Shown piece after piece: positions 35,243 to 39,339 of a stretch of 39,339 bases of DNA (positions are counted from its first letter, which is position 1; every line of letters begins with the position of its first letter). Under the pieces are notes generated by a model. It was given only the letters and a program-made list of their open reading frames with translations, did no database searches and was not told where the DNA came from. The position numbers and the translations under genes were made by a program. This stretch comes from Bryobacterales bacterium (GTDB lineage: Bacteria; Acidobacteriota; Terriglobia; Bryobacterales; Bryobacteraceae): contig DAIDHC010000089.1 of NCBI GenBank assembly GCA_027452065.1, positions 1 through 39,339 of the forward strand, written 5' to 3'.

Positions 35243-36462
35243 TAGAGAGCGAAAGCAAGAGCACGGCGCCGATCGAGGCGGAAGCGCGCGGGGGGGAGCG
35301 GGCGAGGCCGCGATGGGGCCGGAGGCTGGCGGCGGCGGTGGTGCTGGCGGCGGCCGCGGTGGGGCTGGCGTGGCTGATCCGGAACGGGATCCGGGCGCGG
35401 ACCGAGGCGGGGGCGGAGCTGCGGACAGCGACGATGGAAGCGGCCGAGCCGTTTGTGAACGTGGTGCATCCGAAGCTGACGCCGCCGGCGCAGGAGGTCG
35501 TGCTACCGGGCAACACGCAGGCATTCATCGATTCGCCGATTTACGCGAGGACGAACGGGTACCTGGTGCGGTGGTATTACGACATCGGGGCGAGCGTAAA
35601 GAAGGGGGCGCTGCTGGCCGACATCGAGACACCGGAGGTGGACAAGCAGCTCGAGCAGGCGCGGGCGCAACTGGAGTCGGCGCGGGCGGATCTATCGCTG
35701 GCGCGGATCACGGCCGACCGTTGGCAGTTTCTGCTGAAGTCGGACTCGGTATCCAAGCAGGAGACCGACCAGGCGGTGAGCAACCTGGGGGCGAAAAAGG
35801 CGGCTGTGGATTCGGCGCTGGCGAACGTGAGGCGGCTGGAGGAGCTGCAGAGCTTCGAGAAAGTGTACGCGCCGTTTGACGGGATTGTGACGGCGCGGAA
35901 CACCGATATCGGATATTTGATCAACGCCGGGGCGAGCGGCCAGGGCCAGCAGTTGTTTCACATGGCGGCGATCGGGACGCTGAGGGTGTATGTGGAAGTG
36001 CCGGAGAACTATTCGCGGGCGGCGGTGACGGGGGCGGAGGCGTATCTGACGCTGGACGAGTTTCCGAACCAGAAGTTTCACGGGACGCTGGTGCGGACGT
36101 CGAAATCGATCAGTGCGACGTCGCGGACGCTGTTGACGGAAGTGGACGTGGACAATCCGACGGGGCAACTGCTGCCGGGGGCGTATGTGTCGGTGCATCT
36201 GAAAATGCCGAAGGCGGAGCAGTCGGTGACGGTGCCGGCGAACACGCTGCTGTTCCGGTCGGAGGGGCTGCGGGTGGGGCGGGTGAGGGACGGGAAGGTG
36301 GAGCTGGCGGCGGTGACGATCGGGAGGGATTACGGGAGCTTTGTGGAGGTAGTGAGCGGGCTGGGGCCGGAGGACGAGGTGATTCTGGATCCGGCGGACT
36401 CGCTGGCCGAGGGGGCGGCGGTGCGGGTGAACCGCGGCGGCGGAGGAGGAGCGGGGCGGTGA
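35239..36462 (+). CDS. RND efflux periplasmic adaptor (membrane fusion protein)
   Basis: The 407-residue protein has an N-terminal membrane anchor (LAAAVVLAAAAVGLAWLI, ~32-49). The lipoyl-like half VVLPGNTQAFIDSPIYAR and NGYLVRWYYDIGASVKKG is followed by a coiled-coil hairpin (VDKQLEQARAQLESARADLSL ... SKQETDQAVSNLGAKKAAVDS, shown in part: QLEQARAQLESARADL). The second lipoyl half is FEKVYAPFDGIVTARNTDIG, with a beta-barrel and proximal domain after that. It bridges the RND pump and outer-membrane channel. It overlaps the pump gene (ATGA) and the channel gene (GTGA). Confidence 0.93.
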   Translation: MIESESKSTAPIEAEARGGERARPRWGRRLAAAVVLAAAAVGLAWLIRNGIRARTEAGAELRTATMEAAEPFVNVVHPKLTPPAQEVVLPGNTQAFIDSPIYARTNGYLVRWYYDIGASVKKGALLADIETPEVDKQLEQARAQLESARADLSLARITADRWQFLLKSDSVSKQETDQAVSNLGAKKAAVDSALANVRRLEELQSFEKVYAPFDGIVTARNTDIGYLINAGASGQGQQLFHMAAIGTLRVYVEVPENYSRAAVTGAEAYLTLDEFPNQKFHGTLVRTSKSISATSRTLLTEVDVDNPTGQLLPGAYVSVHLKMPKAEQSVTVPANTLLFRSEGLRVGRVRDGKVELAAVTIGRDYGSFVEVVSGLGPEDEVILDPADSLAEGAAVRVNRGGGGGAGR

Positions 36463-37919
36463 GGGCGCGGGGCCCGGCCGGATGGTGCGCGATAGCGTTG
36501 ACGATGACCGGGTGCATGGTGGGGCCGCGATACAACAGGCCGGCGGCGGCGGCACCGGCGGCATACCGGGAGCCGGGGGCGCAGCCGGAAGCGGGCGCGG
36601 GGCAGTGGAAGGTGGCGGAGCCGTCGGACCAGGCGGGGCGCGAGCGGTGGTGGGAGGCGTTCGGGGATAAGCAACTGGACGCGCTGGAGCAGGAAGTGCC
36701 GCTGCACAACGAGACTCTGAAGGCGGCGGAGGCGCGGTTCCGGCAGGCGCGGGCGCTGGTGCAGTTCAACCGGGCGTCGCTGTATCCGACGATAGCGACG
36801 GGGCCGCAGATCAGCACGGTGCGGAACTCGGCGCACCGGCCGTTTGCGATATCGAGCGGGTCCAGCGGGGATTTCGTGCTGCCATTCGACGTTTCCTATG
36901 AAGTGGATTTCTGGGGGAGGGTGAGGCGGACGGTGACAGCGTCGGCAGAGGAGGCGCAGGCGACGGCGGCGGACCTGCAGACGGCGACGCTGAGCCTGCA
37001 GGCGGAGCTGGCCTTCGACTATTTCGAGCTGCGGGCGGCCGATGCGCAGCAGAAGCTGTTGGACGACACGGTGAAGTCGTACGAGGACGCGGTGCGGTTG
37101 ACGCAGAACCGGTTTGAAGGAGGGGCGTCGCCGAAGTCGGATGTGGCGCAGGCGCAGACGCAGTTAGACACGGCGAGGGCGCAGGACACGGACGTGGCGG
37201 TGCAGCGGGCGCAGTATGAACATGCGATCGCGGTGCTGGCGGGGCGGGCGCCGGAGGGATTGCAGGTGGCGGCGGACGCGCTGGACGGGGAACCGCCGAT
37301 GGTGCCGGCGGGGGTGCCGTCGCTGTTGCTGGAGAGACGGCCGGACATTGCGGCGGCCGAGCGGCGGGTGGCGGAGGCGAACGAGCAGATCGGGATTGCG
37401 AAGGCGGCGTTTTATCCGACGGTGACGCTGGGAGCGTTGGTGGGGCTGGAGGGGTCGTCGCTGCTGAACTGGTTCGAATGGCCGAGCCGGTTTTGGGCTG
37501 TGGGGCCGGGGATGCTGGAGGTATTGTTCGACGCGGGGCGGCGGCGGGCGGGGTCAGATGCGGCGGTGGCGGCGTACGACGAGACGGTGGCAAACTACCG
37601 GCAGAGCGTGCTCGGGGCGTTTCAGGAAGTGGAGGACAACCTGGCGGCGCTGCGGATATTGCAGCGGGAGGCGGGCCAGCAGAGGGAAGCGGTGGAGGCG
37701 GCGCGGGAATCGCTGCGGCTGTTCACGAACCGGTACCGCGGAGGGGTGGACAACTATCTGCAGGTGATCACGGCGCAGACGGTGGCGCTATCGAACGAGC
37801 GCAACGACGTGGACATCCGGCGGCGGAGGTTTGACGCGTCGGTGCTGTTGATCAAGGCGCTGGGCGGAGGTTGGAGCGCGACGAGCCTGCCGGCGGCGCG
37901 GGACCTGGGCCACAGGTGA
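36459..37919 (+). CDS. NodT/OprM-type outer-membrane efflux channel lipoprotein
   Basis: The protein has 486 residues. It begins at a GTG overlapping the adaptor stop; the lipobox MTGC places the lipidated Cys at residue 19, followed by MVGPRYNRPA as in NodT-type factors. Two TolC-like repeats follow, with long helices (LEQEVPLHNETLKAAEARFRQARAL in the first, YRQSVLGAFQEVEDNLAAL in the second; shown as cores ≤20: QEVPLHNETLKAAEARF, GAFQEVEDNLAAL) and strands PFDVSYEVDFWGRV and LLERRPDIAAAER. It forms the trimeric exit duct of the pump. This completes a full tripartite operon. Confidence 0.93.
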   Translation: MRARGPAGWCAIALTMTGCMVGPRYNRPAAAAPAAYREPGAQPEAGAGQWKVAEPSDQAGRERWWEAFGDKQLDALEQEVPLHNETLKAAEARFRQARALVQFNRASLYPTIATGPQISTVRNSAHRPFAISSGSSGDFVLPFDVSYEVDFWGRVRRTVTASAEEAQATAADLQTATLSLQAELAFDYFELRAADAQQKLLDDTVKSYEDAVRLTQNRFEGGASPKSDVAQAQTQLDTARAQDTDVAVQRAQYEHAIAVLAGRAPEGLQVAADALDGEPPMVPAGVPSLLLERRPDIAAAERRVAEANEQIGIAKAAFYPTVTLGALVGLEGSSLLNWFEWPSRFWAVGPGMLEVLFDAGRRRAGSDAAVAAYDETVANYRQSVLGAFQEVEDNLAALRILQREAGQQREAVEAARESLRLFTNRYRGGVDNYLQVITAQTVALSNERNDVDIRRRRFDASVLLIKALGGGWSATSLPAARDLGHR

Positions 37920-37923
37920 GCGA

Positions 37924-39084
37924 TCAGGGCGCGGCGTTGAGCTGGGGATCCTGGTAGCGCTTGCCGCTGACCTGTTCTTCGAGGCGGTCGGCGGTGGCTT
38001 GCTGAAGTTTGCGCATCTGGGCGAGCTCGGCGGAGGCCTCCTGTTTGCGGCCGAGGGCGGCGAGGACCTGGGCTTTGAGATAGTGGACGCTGGCGCTGGA
38101 GGGGTCGAGGCGGGAGGCGCGGTTGAGAGCGTCGAGGGCTTGGGGATAGCGCTGGTCCTGTTTGTCGAGTTTTCCGAGGCCGTACCAGGAAGAGGCAAGG
38201 CTGGGCTCGAGCGAGAGGGCGCGATGAAAATAGGAGCGGGCGTCGGCGTTCTGGCCGAGTAAGGAGCAGACGGCGCCGAGCTCGTCGTAGTTGTAAGGGA
38301 CGGAGGGTTCGAGGGCGCTGTCGGCGAGGAATTCGGCCTTGGCCTGATCGAGGGCGCGGCGGCGTTTATAGAGCAGGCCGAGGTTGTAGTGGACGAAGGG
38401 GAGCTTGGGGTCAAGGCGGGCGGCCTGGGAGAGCTCGTCGAGCGCTTTGTCGTCGTCGCCGCGGGCGAGCCAGGCTTTGCCGAGGATGAGATGGAGGCGG
38501 GCGGAGTTCTTGCCGAGGTCGATGAGGCGGACGGTGGCTTTTTCTTCGAGGTCGGGGCGGCCGGTTTTGCCGGCGGCGATGGCGAGAACGTAGAGGTAAT
38601 TGAGATCGGAGTTGGCATCGGGCCAGACGCTTTCGAGCATAGGAGTGGCGTCGGCGTAGCGCTGATCGAGGAAATAGGAGAGGCCGAGGAGCTGGCGGGC
38701 CTGGAGGGAAGAGGGTTGATCGCGAACGACGGATTCGAAGGCGGGGATGGCCTTGGCGTAGGCGCCCTGGCGGAAATAGACAAGGCCGATGTTGAGGCGG
38801 ATGCCGGGGGCGGCGGGGGCGAGGGTTTGGGCGGCGGAGAGCTCGGCGAGGGCGTGGGGCCAGTCGCGGCGGCGCATGAAGACGACGCCGAGATTGGCGT
38901 GGGCGCCGACGTCGTTGGGAGAGGCGGCGAGGATGGCACGGAAGGCGCGCTCGGCGGCGGGGAGGTCGCCGCGCTGCAGCGCTTCCCCGCCCTGGGCGTA
39001 GAGGGCGGCGATGGGGTTGGGCTCCTGGGCAAGGACAAGCAAGGAGGAGAAAATCAGGAGCAGCGATGGAGCGGCGAATCGCAT
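37924..39084 (-). CDS. Exported TPR-repeat protein
   Basis: The protein has 386 residues. A signal peptide (MRFAAPSLLLIFSSLLVLAQ) is followed by about eight tetratricopeptide repeats, for example EALQRGDLPAAERAFRAIL, GVVFMRRRDWPHALAELS, GLVYFRQGAYAKAIPAFE, GLLYKRRRALDQAKAEFL and GKLDKQDQRYPQALDALN. The C-terminus is a helix rich in Gln/Glu (QASAELAQMRKLQQATADR type, residues ~350-370). It is a protein-interaction scaffold in the periplasm or on the membrane; partners are unknown. It converges on the efflux operon, with only 4 bases between the stops. Confidence 0.85.
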   Translation of the reverse strand: MRFAAPSLLLIFSSLLVLAQEPNPIAALYAQGGEALQRGDLPAAERAFRAILAASPNDVGAHANLGVVFMRRRDWPHALAELSAAQTLAPAAPGIRLNIGLVYFRQGAYAKAIPAFESVVRDQPSSLQARQLLGLSYFLDQRYADATPMLESVWPDANSDLNYLYVLAIAAGKTGRPDLEEKATVRLIDLGKNSARLHLILGKAWLARGDDDKALDELSQAARLDPKLPFVHYNLGLLYKRRRALDQAKAEFLADSALEPSVPYNYDELGAVCSLLGQNADARSYFHRALSLEPSLASSWYGLGKLDKQDQRYPQALDALNRASRLDPSSASVHYLKAQVLAALGRKQEASAELAQMRKLQQATADRLEEQVSGKRYQDPQLNAAP

Positions 39085-39232
39085 TCGGGCTGACGGCGGG
39101 GCCTGGAGGACCGGCGGGACCGGCCGCGTTGGCTTCTTGTGGCCGGCCGGAGCGGCGGTGGGCCGACGGCGGTCAAGATGAGGATAGCACGCGAGGGCGG
39201 GACGAGGGTTTCGTTCGGGGTGACGGGCTTGA

Positions 39233-39238
39233 TAAGAT
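39233..39238 (+). promoter_or_regulatory. Possible -10 element for tRNA-Glu
   Basis: TAAGAT lies 22 bases before the first base of the tRNA, a suitable distance, in a locally AT-rich patch. The hexamer 17 bases upstream, TTCGTT, is a poor -35. Confidence 0.28.
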
Positions 39239-39260
39239 AAGAGGAGTTGGCACGACGCGT

Positions 39261-39335
39261 GGCGCTATCGTCTAACGGTTAGGACGGAGCCCTCTCAAGG
39301 CTTAAATACGGGTTCGATTCCCGTTAGCGCTACCA
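39261..39335 (+). tRNA. tRNA-Glu (anticodon CUC)
   Basis: The 75-base gene includes an encoded CCA end (39333-39335). The acceptor stem GGCGCTA pairs with TAGCGCT (39325-39331). The D arm reads GTCT...GGAC, the anticodon stem GAGCC/GGCTT encloses the loop CTCTCAA, so the anticodon is CTC and reads GAG codons. The T stem ACGGG/CCCGT encloses TTCGATT. The discriminator is A. The first pair of the acceptor stem is G-U rather than G-C. All invariant positions expected for tRNA-Glu are present. Confidence 0.96.
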
Positions 39336-39339
39336 AGTT

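Overview
The window looks like a GC-rich Acidobacteriota chromosome fragment, most likely from the Bryobacterales/Solibacter group. The best lineage marker is the 688-residue secreted protein at 7965-10031, which has SBBP-type repeats and a C-terminal region of the kind catalogued as the Solibacter C-terminal domain (TIGR03437). Dense gene packing, many 4-base ATGA/GTGA overlaps and secreted enzymes fit that group. The first ~900 bases do not belong with the rest. They are clearly less GC-rich and encode what I read as the C-terminal part of the fungal (eukaryotic) GARP tethering subunit Vps53. This is fused back to back with a bacterial ketosynthase gene cut in mid-motif, so the left end is probably a chimeric join between a fungal and a bacterial sequence.

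Layout: 900-4040 (minus) is a tightly overlapped operon of an enolase-superfamily enzyme, a NodB-type polysaccharide deacetylase, an acyl carrier protein and a ketosynthase lost at the join. Divergent from it, 4181-6480 (plus) encodes a gluconate 2-dehydrogenase subunit-3-like protein and a GMC flavoprotein dehydrogenase. 6666-7752 is a decayed toxin-antitoxin patch with two back-to-back hicBA pairs. In one the toxin gene is frameshifted and in the other the antitoxin gene is frameshifted. 7965-17809 is a run of mostly single genes for exported proteins: SBBP protein, PEBP lipoprotein, amidohydrolase, porin-like barrel, gluzincin/TPR protein, creatininase-like protein, then a histidine phosphatase. 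A possible 55-codon membrane peptide followed by a strong terminator lies at 16801-17038.

17822-19477 (minus) is an FHA-GAF-PP2C signalling phosphatase. 19797-26065 is a housekeeping operon: recO, glyQ, glyS and pyruvate phosphate dikinase, closed by a clear intrinsic terminator. After a methyltransferase on the other strand, 26882-29786 holds a three-gene operon (phosphoesterase of the phospholipase C type, an 88-residue basic protein of unknown function, and a predicted outer-membrane barrel). Two small membrane proteins follow. 30723-31988 (minus) encodes an AraC-type regulator and a VOC-fold protein, divergent from a complete tripartite RND efflux operon (32066-37919). A TPR protein (minus) and a tRNA-Glu(CUC) close the window.

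I did not find a clear, wholly new multi-gene defence or biosynthetic system. The best leads are the enolase/deacetylase/ACP/ketosynthase operon, the phosphoesterase-88aa-barrel operon, the paired decayed hicBA loci, and a structured leader in front of the porin gene. The fungal/bacterial join at ~898 should be resolved before anything is inferred from the left edge.
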